The notes under the pieces are model-generated. The model made no database searches. It worked only from the letters and a program-made list of their open reading frames with translations, and was not told where the DNA came from. The translations under genes and the position numbers were made by a program. Positions 51,542 to 61,886 of a stretch of 62,583 bases of DNA are shown here, one piece after another. Within the stretch, counting starts at the first letter, position 1. Every line of letters starts with the position of its first letter. The DNA comes from Vibrio variabilis (GTDB lineage Bacteria; Pseudomonadota; Gammaproteobacteria; Enterobacterales; Vibrionaceae), in NCBI RefSeq assembly GCF_003263785.1, contig NZ_JYJK01000049.1, positions 1 through 62,583 of the forward strand, read 5' to 3'.

Positions 51542-51826
51542 TTAGGATTCGTGACCAGTATGAAAACGCATCACCGCTTGCGACAGGGCTTTAACATCCA
51601 GACCCAATTCGCCATTTGCCAGCGCACTACGCACCGCTTCGACTTTGGCCATATCCACATTGGGCATAGCAGCGAGTTCGGCTTGTGCCTTGTCTAGTGC
51701 GGCTGTGTTGGCATTGAATGCCGCTTCAGACACGGTTTTACGCTGCGGCGTTTCTGCGGTTTGAGTTTTAGACTGGTTGAAGTTGGTTTGTGGAACATGT
51801 CCGCCAGCCACTTTGTCGATTTTCAT
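51542..51826 (-). CDS. flgM: anti-sigma-28 factor FlgM
   Basis: 94 aa. The N-terminal half is disordered and polar, as in FlgM. The C-terminal half has the sigma-28 binding helices (MAKVEAVRSALANGELGLDVKAL; the KVxxIRxAIxxGxYxVd pattern). It holds sigma-28 inactive until hook completion, then is exported. 32 bases before flgN. Confidence 0.9.
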   Translation of the reverse strand: MKIDKVAGGHVPQTNFNQSKTQTAETPQRKTVSEAAFNANTAALDKAQAELAAMPNVDMAKVEAVRSALANGELGLDVKALSQAVMRFHTGHES

Positions 51827-51985
51827 GGTGTTGCTGTCCTATCAAGATGTCGATAACAGTATAGGGCGACAAAGCGAGCGACAGTATTAAATCTGCCCAC
51901 CTAAATTGTTGCCCTTTTTTTCTATCTTAATCTCTGCATCGATTTCGAGCGTGCTGAGTGAAAACTGTTACCTTGAGTCAGAAAA

Positions 51986-52706
51986 TTAAAATTGAGTGTG
52001 AACTTGGTTCAAGCCAGTGACGACGGCGCGAATCACTTTCTTCGACTGGCTATTTTGCACTTTGATCTGTTCACCTTCACCTCCCGTTTGTAGAGCGACG
52101 CCTTTGGTCGTGGCATTAAAGCCTCCCTTGGCGGCGATGATCACCACTTCATTGCCCTTTTCGACCAACGGGGATTGCTGACAAACTTGGCATCGATGAT
52201 CTGCCTGCGCGCATTCTTCGAGTGACCTGTTTGCCACGCAGTGTCGACACGTCGGTGACGAAGGCGGTCGCGCGCGACAAGGTGCGCGTTTCGAGTCGAA
52301 CCGATTTGGCATCCACCGTGGTATGACGATTGAGCGTGGTGGTTGCCACTGCCACAGGCAAGGATAAGGTCGCCTTGATGCTGGCGTTGATGCGCCAATC
52401 ATTCACGCCGTCTTCACAGCTGACGCTGCGTTTTAAATTGCCTACAGGCAGCGTTTGATGGTCACGGCTACTGATGATGAGCGGTGCTAGGCACTGGTCG
52501 AGATGTTTTGCTGACTCTGGAACCAATATCACCAGTTTGGCGTCGTGCTTACCCCAGCGATGGCGTTCGGCGAGCTGCTCAATCTCCAAATCAAGCGCGC
52601 GGCGCACCGCTTGCTCGATATCCAGCCGCGTCATTTTTGCGTGGCTGGTGGCGAAAGCAGACAGTGATATTGTCCCCAATAATAGACCTATGATCCATTT
52701 CCCCAT
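51986..52706 (-). CDS. flgA: flagellar P-ring chaperone FlgA (two frameshifts)
   Basis: About 240 aa after repair. Start MGKWIIGLLL at 52706 begins a signal peptide; the earlier in-frame start at 52763 is rejected. The SAF-type C-terminal domain carries LVEKGNEVVIIAAKGGFNATTKGVAL and ends ...VIRAVVTGLNQVHTQF. FlgA is a periplasmic chaperone for the P-ring protein FlgI. Breaks: 52203 (one base missing, RAG joins QIIDAKFV) and 52170-52173 (four G for five on the plus strand, SNP joins PLVEKGNE). Divergent from flgB. Confidence 0.88.
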
Positions 52707-52785
52707 GTCATATCTCGCTTCCGTGAATCGGAAGTTCCTCTTCCTTTGTTTTGTGTAATTCATTGTTTTTATTTAAATAAAAAAC

Positions 52786-52801
52786 TGGCACGCATCTTGT
52801 T
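52786..52801 (+). promoter_or_regulatory. sigma-54 promoter of the flgB operon
   Basis: TGGCACGCATCTTGTT matches the -24/-12 pattern TGGCAC-N5-TTGCW with one change (GT for GC at -12). It lies 37 bases before the flgB start, a normal spacing. Vibrio lateral and polar middle flagellar genes use sigma-54 with a dedicated activator (LafK or FlrC type). Confidence 0.8.
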
Positions 52802-52838
52802 GTTAGTTAGGGACGACCGCCCATTTAAGGACAAAGAG

Positions 52839-53201
52839 ATGGCAATCAGTTTTGACAGTGCGTTAGGCGTGCATCCCGAAGCACTCAATTTTCGAGTTCA
52901 GAGAACTAAGGTGTTAGCCAGTAACTTAGCAAATGTCGATACACCTGGGTACCTAGCAAAAGACCTGAGCTTTACCACGGTGATGAAGCAAGCCAGTGCC
53001 AATGGCGTGCACAGCACGACACCAAAGTTGGACATTGCCACTCAATATTCCGTGCCGTACCAAAACAGCAAAGACGGTAATACGGTGGAGCTGGGCGTTG
53101 AACAGGCCAAATTCACCCAAAACAACATGGATTTTCAAACTAGCCTGACCTTCATGAACATGAAGTTTAATGGGCTAGCGAAAGCGATTGAGGGACGTTA
53201 A
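52839..53201 (+). CDS. flgB: flagellar proximal rod protein FlgB
   Basis: 120 aa, start MAISFDSALG at 52839 after AAGGACA. It has the rod/hook N-terminal motif LASNLANVDTPGYLAKDL and the C-terminal segment QTSLTFMNMKFNGLAKAI. First gene of the flgBCDEFGHIJKL operon, driven by the sigma-54 promoter. Confidence 0.95.
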   Translation: MAISFDSALGVHPEALNFRVQRTKVLASNLANVDTPGYLAKDLSFTTVMKQASANGVHSTTPKLDIATQYSVPYQNSKDGNTVELGVEQAKFTQNNMDFQTSLTFMNMKFNGLAKAIEGR

Positions 53202-53203
53202 TC

Positions 53204-53638
53204 ATGTCATTTACCGATATTTATTCTATCGCAGGCTCGGCCATGACGGCGCAAACGGTACGACTCAATACCGTGGCCAGTAACCTTGCCAACGCAGACG
53301 CCGTGTCGGCCAACCCAGATGATGCTTATAAACCGCTCAAGCCGGTATTTGCCACGGTATATAGCCAAACTCAACTGGCGAGTGAGCAAGGGGTGTACCC
53401 CAATGCCGAAGTGCGCATTGTCGATGTGGTGAAGAGTGGCGCTAAGGCTGAGCAGCGTTTTGAGCCCAATAACCCACTCGCTAATGAAGAGGGTTATGTC
53501 TATTACCCGGGCGTTGATGTGGTGGCGGAAATGGCAGACATGATGTCAGCATCGCGCAGCTTCGAAACCAACGTCGAAGTCTTGTCGAATGTGAAAAGCA
53601 TGCAGCAAGGATTACTTCGTTTAGGGCAGGGCAGCTAA
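53204..53638 (+). CDS. flgC: flagellar proximal rod protein FlgC
   Basis: 144 aa. N-terminal SAMTAQTVRLNTVASNLANAD and C-terminal EMADMMSASRSFETNVEVL are the conserved rod segments. Two bases after flgB; stop overlaps the flgD start. Confidence 0.95.
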   Translation: MSFTDIYSIAGSAMTAQTVRLNTVASNLANADAVSANPDDAYKPLKPVFATVYSQTQLASEQGVYPNAEVRIVDVVKSGAKAEQRFEPNNPLANEEGYVYYPGVDVVAEMADMMSASRSFETNVEVLSNVKSMQQGLLRLGQGS

Positions 53639-54315
53639 TGAGTATTGCACAATTCACCGCGCTGGATGCGGACTCTCCCGTCACTCAGCAAACTAACGCC
53701 AACGTGTCTGCGAATCCGCAAGACGCCAACAGCGCCAGCTCGCTACAAAACGAGTTTATCACCTTAATGGTGGCGCAAATCCAAAACCAAGATCCGCTTA
53801 ACCCGCTTGATGGCACCGAGTACGTGAGCCAGCTGGCGCAGTTCTCTCAGGTGCAAAGTACCGAGAACATGTCGACGCTGATGCAAAACAGCATGGTGCT
53901 TCTCGACAACATGCAGGTGTTATCGACGGCAAGCCTAGTGGGTCAAACCGTGTATGTCGGCAGCAATGAGGTTGAACTGGCGGACGGCGCGCAAAAAGGT
54001 CGTATTGAGCTTGCGCACTCATCGAGCCAAGTCAACGTGGTGGTAGAGGACGAGTTTGGTCAGAAAACCAAGGTGCCACTTGGCGCTCATCCTGCCGGTG
54101 ATGTGGATTTCACCATTAACCCAGAAGAGCTGGGTCTTAAGCCGGGCAAGTACTCTATCTCAGTCGAAGTGCAAGACGGTCAAGCGCAGCCAAATTTGCT
54201 GCTGGCAGGTGAAGTTCAACAAGTCCGTATTCCTAGCACAGGCGGCGCGGCGATGGTCAATGTCGCTGGCGTGGGCAATGTGCCTTTCTATCAAATCAGT
54301 CAGTTTGGTGCTTAG
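53638..54315 (+). CDS. flgD: hook capping protein FlgD
   Basis: 225 aa. The N-terminal cap segment FITLMVAQIQNQDPLNPLDG, the motif VSQLAQFSQVQSTENM, and a C-terminal tudor-like/FNIII-like part. It scaffolds hook assembly and is lost when the hook is done. Start codon overlaps the flgC stop (TAATG). Confidence 0.95.
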   Translation: MSIAQFTALDADSPVTQQTNANVSANPQDANSASSLQNEFITLMVAQIQNQDPLNPLDGTEYVSQLAQFSQVQSTENMSTLMQNSMVLLDNMQVLSTASLVGQTVYVGSNEVELADGAQKGRIELAHSSSQVNVVVEDEFGQKTKVPLGAHPAGDVDFTINPEELGLKPGKYSISVEVQDGQAQPNLLLAGEVQQVRIPSTGGAAMVNVAGVGNVPFYQISQFGA

Positions 54316-54358
54316 CGCCGAGTGTAAAACCCATAATTATCAGAATTAAGAGGACATC

Positions 54359-55558
54359 ATGAGTTTTAATATTGCTTTAAGTGGCTTGGATGCTACCAAT
54401 ACTCAGCTAAACACTATCAGTCACAACATTGCCAACGCATCGACGTACGGCTTTAAACAAGCGCGTACCGAGTTTTCTGCCGTCTATAACGGTATGCAGG
54501 CAGGCGGTGTGGAAGTGGCATCGATTTCACAAAACTTCGACAAGAATGGTTCGGTATCCGGCACAGGTCGTGCGATGGACTTGGCCATCAATGGTAACGG
54601 CTTCTTTGTCACTAAAGATGGTATGGGACAAACACTGTACACCCGCTCTGGCGTGTTTGGCACCGATAAAGACAACTACGTAGTCGGTAATAGCGGCGCT
54701 AAGCTGCAAGGCTACAGTGTTGATAGCAACAACAACCTACTTGAAGGCTCTGTCGGCGACATCAAGATCAGCACCTCTTCTCTAGCGGCACAAGCAACGG
54801 ATAAGTTGGACTTTATCGCCAACTTCGATGCCAGTGCGACAGCGATTGACCAAACCGTTACGCCATTTGATTCCTCAAATCCGGATTCATTTAACTCTTC
54901 TTACACCTCAAAAGTGTACGACTCACTGGGCAACTCACACACAGTGACCCAGTACTTCACCAAAACGGCTGATAACACATGGCAGGTGAATGTTGAGGTA
55001 GATGGTTCGCCGACGACGCCTGCGACAACGCAGCAAGTCGACTTTAACACTGACGGTACTCTTGCTTCTCCAACGGGCAGTTTTAATGTTGCTTTCCCTG
55101 CGGCAGGTGCTAGCGGTATGAGTATTGATATCAGCCTTGCTGGCAGCACTCAATTTGGCGCTGCGTTTGGCGTGAGCACCAACAGCCCAAATGGTTACAC
55201 CTCTGGTGAGCTTGCGGGTGTGCGTGTTGAAAACAACGGCATGGTATTCGCGACTTACACCAATGGTCAGTCACAGCTGCAAGGTCAGGTGGTGCTAGCG
55301 AACTTCGCAAACCCTCAAGGCTTGGCGAAAACTAACGGTACCGCTTGGACACAAAGCTTTAGCTCGGGTGCGCCAGTGGTGGGCACGCCGGGTACGGGCG
55401 TGTTGGGCGATCTGACTCCGGGCGCACTGGAAGGTTCAAACGTTGATTTGACTTCAGAGCTTGTGAACTTGATGACGGCGCAGCGCAATTACCAAGCGAA
55501 CGCGAAGACGATCTCTACGTCTGACAAATTGACTCAAGCGCTGTTTAACGCGGTATAG
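54359..55558 (+). CDS. flgE: flagellar hook protein FlgE
   Basis: 399 aa. N-terminal ALSGLDATNTQLNTISHNIAN, the D1 region AMDLAINGNGFFVTKDG, and the C-terminal LTSELVNLMTAQRNYQANAK. Structural unit of the hook. Frame intact. Confidence 0.96.
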   Translation: MSFNIALSGLDATNTQLNTISHNIANASTYGFKQARTEFSAVYNGMQAGGVEVASISQNFDKNGSVSGTGRAMDLAINGNGFFVTKDGMGQTLYTRSGVFGTDKDNYVVGNSGAKLQGYSVDSNNNLLEGSVGDIKISTSSLAAQATDKLDFIANFDASATAIDQTVTPFDSSNPDSFNSSYTSKVYDSLGNSHTVTQYFTKTADNTWQVNVEVDGSPTTPATTQQVDFNTDGTLASPTGSFNVAFPAAGASGMSIDISLAGSTQFGAAFGVSTNSPNGYTSGELAGVRVENNGMVFATYTNGQSQLQGQVVLANFANPQGLAKTNGTAWTQSFSSGAPVVGTPGTGVLGDLTPGALEGSNVDLTSELVNLMTAQRNYQANAKTISTSDKLTQALFNAV

Positions 55559-55567
55559 AGGTAGGCC

Positions 55568-56298
55568 ATGGATAGCTTGCTATTTACTGCGACCACGGGC
55601 GCGAGTCGCGTCCTTAAAGCGCAGCATGTTCGTTCTAACAACTTATCGAACGCCGATACGGCGGGCTTTCGTGCCGATATGGAACGCGTTAACAGCGTTC
55701 CATTGCAAGGCTCAGGTTTCGATGGCCGCACTATGGTGGTCACCAACTCAGCCGCGACGCGATTTGATTCAGGCGACGTGGTGAAAACCGGTCGCCCGCT
55801 CGACATTGCCATCATGGGTGAAGGCTACATCAGTGTTCAAACCCCAGCGGGCAACGAAGCCTATACCCGCGCCGGTAATATCAAAGTCGATGATTTGGGT
55901 GCCATGACCATCAATGGTTTTGCCGTTGTTGGTGATAACGGCCCTATGGTGCTGCCTGAATTTCAAAAAGTGGAAATCAGTGAACGCGGCCGTGTGTCGG
56001 TGATCCCACCGGGTGGCGGCGCAGAAGTGGAAGTCGGCACGCTAAAACTGGTCAAGCCGGAGATCACTCAGCTGCAAAAAGAGAGTGACAGCTACTGCAC
56101 AGCCTTGATGGTCAGCCGTTTGCGGCGGATGCGACGGTCAATCTAGCGCCTGAGCATATCGAAAGCAGTAACGTTTCAGCGATTGATGAGCTGCTGAGCG
56201 TGATGTCTCTCACTCGCAACTTCGAGATGCAGATCCGCATGATGAAAACCGCGGAAACCCTAGCGCAATCCGGAAACAAATTAATGAGTGCGAGCTAG
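55568..56298 (+). CDS. flgF: flagellar rod protein FlgF (one frameshift)
   Basis: About 243 aa after repair. N-terminal RVLKAQHVRSNNLSNADTAGF; C-terminal part in the next frame as SLDGQPFAADATVNLAPEHI and NVSAIDELLSVMSLTRNFEM. The break lies at about 56093-56098; a missing T (DSLLHSLDG) fits the family better than a missing C. Proximal rod. Confidence 0.92.
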
Positions 56299-56322
56299 AA
56301 GGCTCGCCAACAGGAGTAAACC

Positions 56323-57108
56323 ATGCATTCAGCATTGTGGGTCAGTAAAACAGGGATGGCCGCCCAAGACACTAAAATGACGGCGATTTCCAACAACCTT
56401 GCCAACGTTAATACCGTTGGTTTTAAGCGTGACCGAGTGGTATTTGAAGACTTGTTCTACAGCATTCAGCGCCAGCCCGGCGCTCAGGTAGACCAAGTAA
56501 ACGAACTCCCAACAGGTGTTCAGTTGGGTAGTGGTGTTCGTGTTGTGGGCACTCAAAAAGTGTTCACACAGGGCAGCTCACAAAACACAGGGCAAGAGCT
56601 GGATTTAGCGGTCATGGGACAGGGATTTTTCCAAATCGAAAACTCCGATGGCCAGATCATGTACACCCGTAACGGCCAGTTTCATGTCAACTCTGAAGGC
56701 CTGATGGTCAATAGCCAAGGCTTACCGCTTGAGCCGCAAGTACAAATCCCAGACAACGCATTGACGGTTTCTGTGGGTGTCGATGGCACGGTGACGGCAA
56801 CCACTGCCGACGGCCCTGCACCACAAGAACTGGGTCAAATTACCCTAGCTAAGTTCATCAACCCAGCTGGTCTTGAAGCCATTGGCGGCAACTTGTTTAA
56901 AGAGACTGAAGCGAGCGGTCAGGCACAAGAGCTGATTGCAGGTGAAGAAGGTGCAGGCAGCATCAAACAAGGCGCACTGGAAGGTTCAAACGTGCAAGTG
57001 GTGGAAGAGATGGTCGATATGATCACCACCCAGCGCGCTTATGAAATGAACGCTAAGGTCGTATCGGCGGCCGATGACATGCTCAAGTTTGTCGCGCAAG
57101 CGGTGTAA
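56323..57108 (+). CDS. flgG: flagellar distal rod protein FlgG
   Basis: 261 aa. WVSKTGMAAQDTKMTAISNNL at the N-terminus, DLAVMGQGFFQIENSDGQ in the middle, NVQVVEEMVDMITTQRAYEM at the C-terminus. RBS AGGAG precedes the start. Frame intact. Confidence 0.96.
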   Translation: MHSALWVSKTGMAAQDTKMTAISNNLANVNTVGFKRDRVVFEDLFYSIQRQPGAQVDQVNELPTGVQLGSGVRVVGTQKVFTQGSSQNTGQELDLAVMGQGFFQIENSDGQIMYTRNGQFHVNSEGLMVNSQGLPLEPQVQIPDNALTVSVGVDGTVTATTADGPAPQELGQITLAKFINPAGLEAIGGNLFKETEASGQAQELIAGEEGAGSIKQGALEGSNVQVVEEMVDMITTQRAYEMNAKVVSAADDMLKFVAQAV

Positions 57109-57180
57109 CGAATTTCGGAAACCAAATTCGTTGAGTAATGAGTTGAGTGAGCGGGAGATAACGTGAAAGGAAGTAGTAAT

Positions 57181-57870
57181 ATGAAAGGGTTTTCGCGACG
57201 CCTAATAGAAAAAGGCATAGTGGCACTGACGGTGCTGCTGCTCGCTGGATGTGCAGCCAGACCCGAGTTTGTGCCGCCCGAGCCAGATGAGCAGAAGTAT
57301 GCGCCGCCAGAGCTAAACTACGCGCTGCCTGAGGCAACCAATGGCAGTTTGTACCGTCATCAATACAACCTCACGTTATTTCAAGATCGCCGCGCCTACC
57401 GCGTCGGCGATGTGCTCACTATTTTGCTGGTGGAAGAAACCCAGTCGAGTAAAAAAGCCGATACCAAGTTTGGTAAGTCATCGAACGTGGATTTTGGTGC
57501 AGCCAACATAGGCGGTACCACGATCAATGAGACGGCGGTAGGCATCAGCGGCAACCGTGCTTTTGACGGCAGCGCCGCTAGCTCACAAGGTAATAAGCTT
57601 GAGGGCGCTATTACGGTCACCGTCCATGAAGTGATGCCAAATGGTGTGCTTAAGGTCAGTGGTGAAAAGTGGATCCGTCTGAACCAAGGTGATGAGTTTA
57701 TCCGCGTCACCGGGATTATTCGCGTCGACGATGTTGACCGTTATAACCAAGTCTTTTCACACCGTATCGGTGATGCCCGCATTACCTATTCAGGACGCGG
57801 CGCTTTAGCAGATAGCAACTCAGCGGGTTGGCTAACGCAGTTCTTCACAAGCCCTTGGATGCCATTCTAA
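57181..57870 (+). CDS. flgH: flagellar L-ring lipoprotein FlgH
   Basis: 229 aa from ATG at 57181 (a GTG at 57163 is the alternative). Lipobox LAGC with Cys24, then RAYRVGDVLTILLVEETQSS and the C-terminal GRGALADSNSAGWLTQFF. Forms the outer-membrane L ring. The stop overlaps the flgI start. Confidence 0.95.
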   Translation: MKGFSRRLIEKGIVALTVLLLAGCAARPEFVPPEPDEQKYAPPELNYALPEATNGSLYRHQYNLTLFQDRRAYRVGDVLTILLVEETQSSKKADTKFGKSSNVDFGAANIGGTTINETAVGISGNRAFDGSAASSQGNKLEGAITVTVHEVMPNGVLKVSGEKWIRLNQGDEFIRVTGIIRVDDVDRYNQVFSHRIGDARITYSGRGALADSNSAGWLTQFFTSPWMPF

Positions 57871-58990
57871 TGTTGAAACTTCGTCACTTTTTTAACGCCC
57901 TTATCGCTGTGTTTGCTTTTGGTTTAATGCCAATGGCGCAGGCGGAAGTGGAAATCCCAATTATGGATTTGGTTGACGTACAAGGTGTGCGTAGCAACCA
58001 ACTGGTTGGTTACGGCTTGGTCGTGGGTCTCGATGGCCAAGGCGACCGCAACCAAGTGAAATTTACCGCTCAATCGATTACTAACATGTTGCGTCAGTTT
58101 GGCGTACAGATTGGCGACGATGCCAACCCAAAGCTGCGTAATGTTGCTTCGGTGAGTGTGACCGCCTCGGTCGACCCTATGGCAGGCCCCGGCCAGATGC
58201 TGGACATTGTGGTGTCGTCGATTGGTGATGCCAAGAGCTTACGTGGCGGCACGCTACTGCTGACGCCACTTCGTGGTGTCGATGGTGAAGTGTACGCCGT
58301 GGCTCAAGGTAATGTGGTTGTGGGCGGCGTGTCTGCGGAAGGTCGCAGCGGCTCCAAGATTGCGGTGAATACGCCAACAGCAGGTCGTGTGCCAAATGGC
58401 GCGACGCTAGAGCGCGAAATTCCATCCGACTTTAATACTCGCCCACAAATAACCCTAAACCTGCGCAAAGCAAGCTTTACGACGGCGAAGAACATCGCCC
58501 GTGAAATCAACAGCACCTTTGGTCCCGATGTGGCGATTGCAGTCAACAAGGTTCGTGTTGATATGCGCGCACCGAAAGATACTCAGCAGCGCGTGACTAT
58601 GATGTCGATGCTAGAAGAAATGAGCGTGGTCGAAGGCCGCAAGCCAGCACGTATTGTATTCAACTCGCGCACCGGCACTGTGGTGGTGGGCAAAAATGTC
58701 AAAGTCACCGAAGCGCGGTGAGTCATGGCAACTTGACGGTCGCGATCAGTGAGTCGCAGCGCGTCAGTCAGCCTAACGCCTTTGCCGATGGCGATACCGT
58801 AGTGGTAGATCAAACCAAAATCGACATCAACGAAGACCAAGCACAAATGGTGATTTGGCCGGAAGGCACGGAACTGAATACCATCGTCAACGCGGTGAAT
58901 AGTTTAGGCGCAACGCCAACAGATTTGATGTCAATTCTACAAGCGCTTCACGAAGCGGGCGCGCTCAATGCTGAGCTGGTTGTGATATAG
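57870..58990 (+). CDS. flgI: flagellar P-ring protein FlgI (one frameshift)
   Basis: 373 aa after repair. Start at 57870 overlaps the flgH stop and begins a signal peptide (cleavage after MAQA, residue 25). Family start DVQGVRSNQLVGYGLVVGLD and end ALHEAGALNAELVVI. The break is at 58715, one G missing (VTEA joins AVSHGNLTVAIS). P ring in the peptidoglycan layer; FlgA is its chaperone. Confidence 0.95.
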
Positions 58991-59000
58991 GAGACGCAGT

Positions 59001-59510
59001 ATGAAAATCGATGCCATGAACGATACAACTCGCGTCAACAGCATGCTCTATCATGACAATGCGGCGCTGACCAATATCAAACACAGTAACGACAGTCCAG
59101 AAGCGCTAAAAGAAGTGGCAGGGCAGTTTGAAGCCATGTTCTTGCAAATGGTGCTAAGACAAATGCGCAGCAGTAGCGACGCACTGGCCGATGAAGACAG
59201 TCCATTTTCCTCGCAGCAACATGGCGTATTTAGAGACATGCACGATGGGCAATTGTCGATTGAACTGGCCAAAAAACAGAACTCTGGCATTGCCGATATG
59301 CTGGTGAAACAGCTAGGGCCTGCGCATTCTCCTCAGTCGAATCGAGAGGTGCAGTTTGATGCTGCGCGCGTGCAATCGTTAGGGGCGGCGAATGACTTGG
59401 AAGCCAAGTCACAATCTTATGCCTCAAACCATACAAATGGCGCTTCAGCGGTTAATGAAGCCAATAACACCGCCGCTTTAATCCTCAGTCGCCTAGTGAG
59501 GCCGCCATGA
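59001..59510 (+). CDS. flgJ: flagellar rod-binding protein FlgJ, single-domain form
   Basis: 169 aa. Only the N-terminal rod-binding domain (EVAGQFEAMFLQMVLRQMR then DMHDGQLSIELAKK) is present. The C-terminal muramidase domain found in enterobacterial and polar vibrio FlgJ (about 300 aa in total) is missing; the tail is low complexity. The frame ends with a real stop, with no continuing frame of muramidase type after it. A separate transglycosylase gene at 50352-51082 may replace the lost activity. Confidence 0.9.
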   Translation: MKIDAMNDTTRVNSMLYHDNAALTNIKHSNDSPEALKEVAGQFEAMFLQMVLRQMRSSSDALADEDSPFSSQQHGVFRDMHDGQLSIELAKKQNSGIADMLVKQLGPAHSPQSNREVQFDAARVQSLGAANDLEAKSQSYASNHTNGASAVNEANNTAALILSRLVRPP

Positions 59511-59559
59511 CCATGGCCTTTTCTCAGCCTCTTATGAAAATCACGGAGCGTTAATCGTC

Positions 59560-60930
59560 ATGAGTTTAATTAATATCGCCTTGACTGGGATGAATGCCAA
59601 TCGCGTGGCGTTAAATGTCACCGCGCAAAACGTGGCCAACGTCAACACCCCTGGATACAGTCGTCAGCAGGCTCTGATGTCATCGGTGGCTGGCGGAAAA
59701 TACGATTACAATTCACCAGGAATGGGCGTGGAAGTCACCAGTATTCGCCGCGTGACCGATCAATACTTGGTGAAGCAAACCTGGTCGACAGCCAGTGAGG
59801 CTAATTACTCGGCTGGATATATGTCGGCGATGAGCCAGTTAGAAAACATGTTGGGTGCCGATGGTTTTAGTTTGTCATCTGGCTTGATAGCCTGTTTGCT
59901 TCTCTTAACGATGCGACCACCAAACCTGAATCGACTCCGCTGCGCCAACAGGTGATCAACGAATCGGAAGCCTTAGCGCGACGCTTCAATACGCTCACCG
60001 AATCGCTGCATAATCAGCATAAAGATGTACATGATCAGCGTAATGCTGCTATCTCTCACGCAAATAGTGTGATGGCAAATATTGCGCAAGTGAACAAACA
60101 GATCGTTGAGATGCAGGGTACAGGCGGCAATGCCTCACAACTGATGGATACCCGCGATGCCCTAATTGGTGAGCTGTCTACCATCATGGCGGTGAAAACC
60201 ACAGATCAGCCTGATGGCAGCGTTCAAGTTTCTTTGGCGTCTGGTCAGCCTTAGTCATGGGCTCAGATGCCAGTGTTATTAATGCAATTCCAGACCCAAG
60301 TGACCCGTATCTTGCTGATTTGCACATCGAATTTGGCAATCAGACTTTTGCCGCCAAAGGGGATATTGGCGGCAAGCTGGGGGCGCTGCATGACTATCAA
60401 GTCGACGTGCTTAAGCCGAATCAACAAGCGATTGATGATATGGCGCGCAGTGTGGCCGACGAGTTTAACGCGGTCTTGGCAGCTGGTACCGATCTCAATG
60501 GTAACCCGGGTGCGCCGCTGTTTATTTACGACCCTGCTAACCCAGCGGCAAGTTTAGATATTACCGCCATCAGTGCTGATGAACTGGCGTTTTCTAGCGA
60601 TGGAAACCCGGGCAACAGCGACAATCTCAAAGACCTGATTGATATCAGTAATAAGCCTGTTGCTATCAGCGGCTATGGTTCAGTTACCCTTAACGATGCG
60701 TTTACCGCTATGGTCGGTGATACGGCAATTAAAGCCAGACAAGCCGAGTCTGATTATCAGCCAAGCAGGCGATGTCTGAGCAAGCGATCGCTGCGCGCGA
60801 TAATGTCAGTGCGGTTAACAGCGACGAAGAAGCCGCGAACTTGATGACGTTTGCTAACGCACACAACGCCAACATGAAAGTGATCAGTACAGCGAATCAA
60901 TTGTTTGATTCGGTATTGCAGCTATTTTAA
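59560..60930 (+). CDS. flgK: hook-filament junction protein FlgK, short form (three frameshifts)
   Basis: About 457 aa after repair, shorter than the roughly 550-620 aa of enterobacterial or polar vibrio FlgK. N-terminus MSLINIALTGMNANRVALN with QNVANVNTPGYSRQQ; C-terminus DEEAANLMTFANAHNANMKV. Breaks: 59886 (GG reduced to G, SSGL joins DSLFASLN), 60251-60252 (TTT to TT, SGQP joins LVMGSDA), and 60760-60761 (one base missing, ESDYQ joins AKQAMSEQA). Chaperoned by FlgN. Confidence 0.9.
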
Positions 60931-60939
60931 GGAGAGACC

Positions 60940-61842
60940 ATGAGGATCAGTGATACTCAATTTAGCCAAATGATGCTGCAAAGCCTGCAAACCAATAACG
61001 CAGGTCTTGGCAAAGTGATGCAGCAAATGGCAACGGGCGATCGGCTGACAAAGTTATCGGATGACCCAATGGCATCGATTCAGTTGCTCAACCTTGATAG
61101 AGAAGGGGCGGCAATCAATCAATATCAACGCAATATCGCCAACGTTAAAACCACGCTATCGAGTCAAGAAGTTCACCTAGATTCGGTCAATGAGAGCCTA
61201 AAAAGCATGCGAGAGTTGGTGCTTTGGGGGGCGAACGGTACGCTTACCGATGAAGACCGACAAGGGATGATCACGGAACTTGAAAGCTTGCGTGACTCGG
61301 TTCAGTCATCATTCAATTCTCAAGATGAAGAGGGTCATTACCTTTTCTCTGGTACTAAAACCGATACCCCAGCGATTTCAGATGCGGGCGGCGGTGTGTA
61401 TTCCTTGGATGGAAATAGCGACAAACGTGTTGTTACGGTCGCTAAAGGCGTAACCATGGAATCCAACACAACGGCACAGGACATCTTAGATCTCGGTGGT
61501 GGCGACAATGTGTTGAATCAAATCGACCGATTGATCGTGGAATTTAAGAACCCGAGTCCAAATTTTCAAACCGAAGTTGGTGCCAGCCTGGATGCCATTG
61601 ATAATACCTTGGGCAATGTGCTCGGTGCGATGACGGAAATGGGTGGCCGCCATAACAACCTCGACTTGATGGATGGTGCGCACAGTGAGAACAAGCTGTT
61701 TGTCGATAAGATAACCAGTGATGTGTCTGCGCTCGATTATGGCGAAGCGTCGGTTAGGCTCAGCAATTACATGGCAGCATTGCAAGCGACGCAGGCCAGT
61801 TATGTAAAAATTAATGATTTATCTCTATTCGACCGCATTTAG
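60940..61842 (+). CDS. flgL: hook-filament junction protein FlgL
   Basis: 300 aa. N-terminal MQQMATGDRLTKLSDDPMAS and C-terminal NYMAALQATQASYVKINDLS, the flagellin-like ends of FlgL. GGAG ribosome-binding site; nine bases after flgK. A short hairpin overlaps its stop. Confidence 0.95.
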   Translation: MRISDTQFSQMMLQSLQTNNAGLGKVMQQMATGDRLTKLSDDPMASIQLLNLDREGAAINQYQRNIANVKTTLSSQEVHLDSVNESLKSMRELVLWGANGTLTDEDRQGMITELESLRDSVQSSFNSQDEEGHYLFSGTKTDTPAISDAGGGVYSLDGNSDKRVVTVAKGVTMESNTTAQDILDLGGGDNVLNQIDRLIVEFKNPSPNFQTEVGASLDAIDNTLGNVLGAMTEMGGRHNNLDLMDGAHSENKLFVDKITSDVSALDYGEASVRLSNYMAALQATQASYVKINDLSLFDRI

Positions 61843-61847
61843 CGGTC
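61831..61847 (+). terminator. short hairpin at the flgL stop
   Basis: GACCGC-ATTTA-GCGGTC followed by GTTTTTG. Only 6 bp; it may cause partial termination before the next gene. Confidence 0.5.
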
Positions 61848-61886
61848 GTTTTTGCCACTCGGCATTAAGGCTCAAGGAACGGTGTT

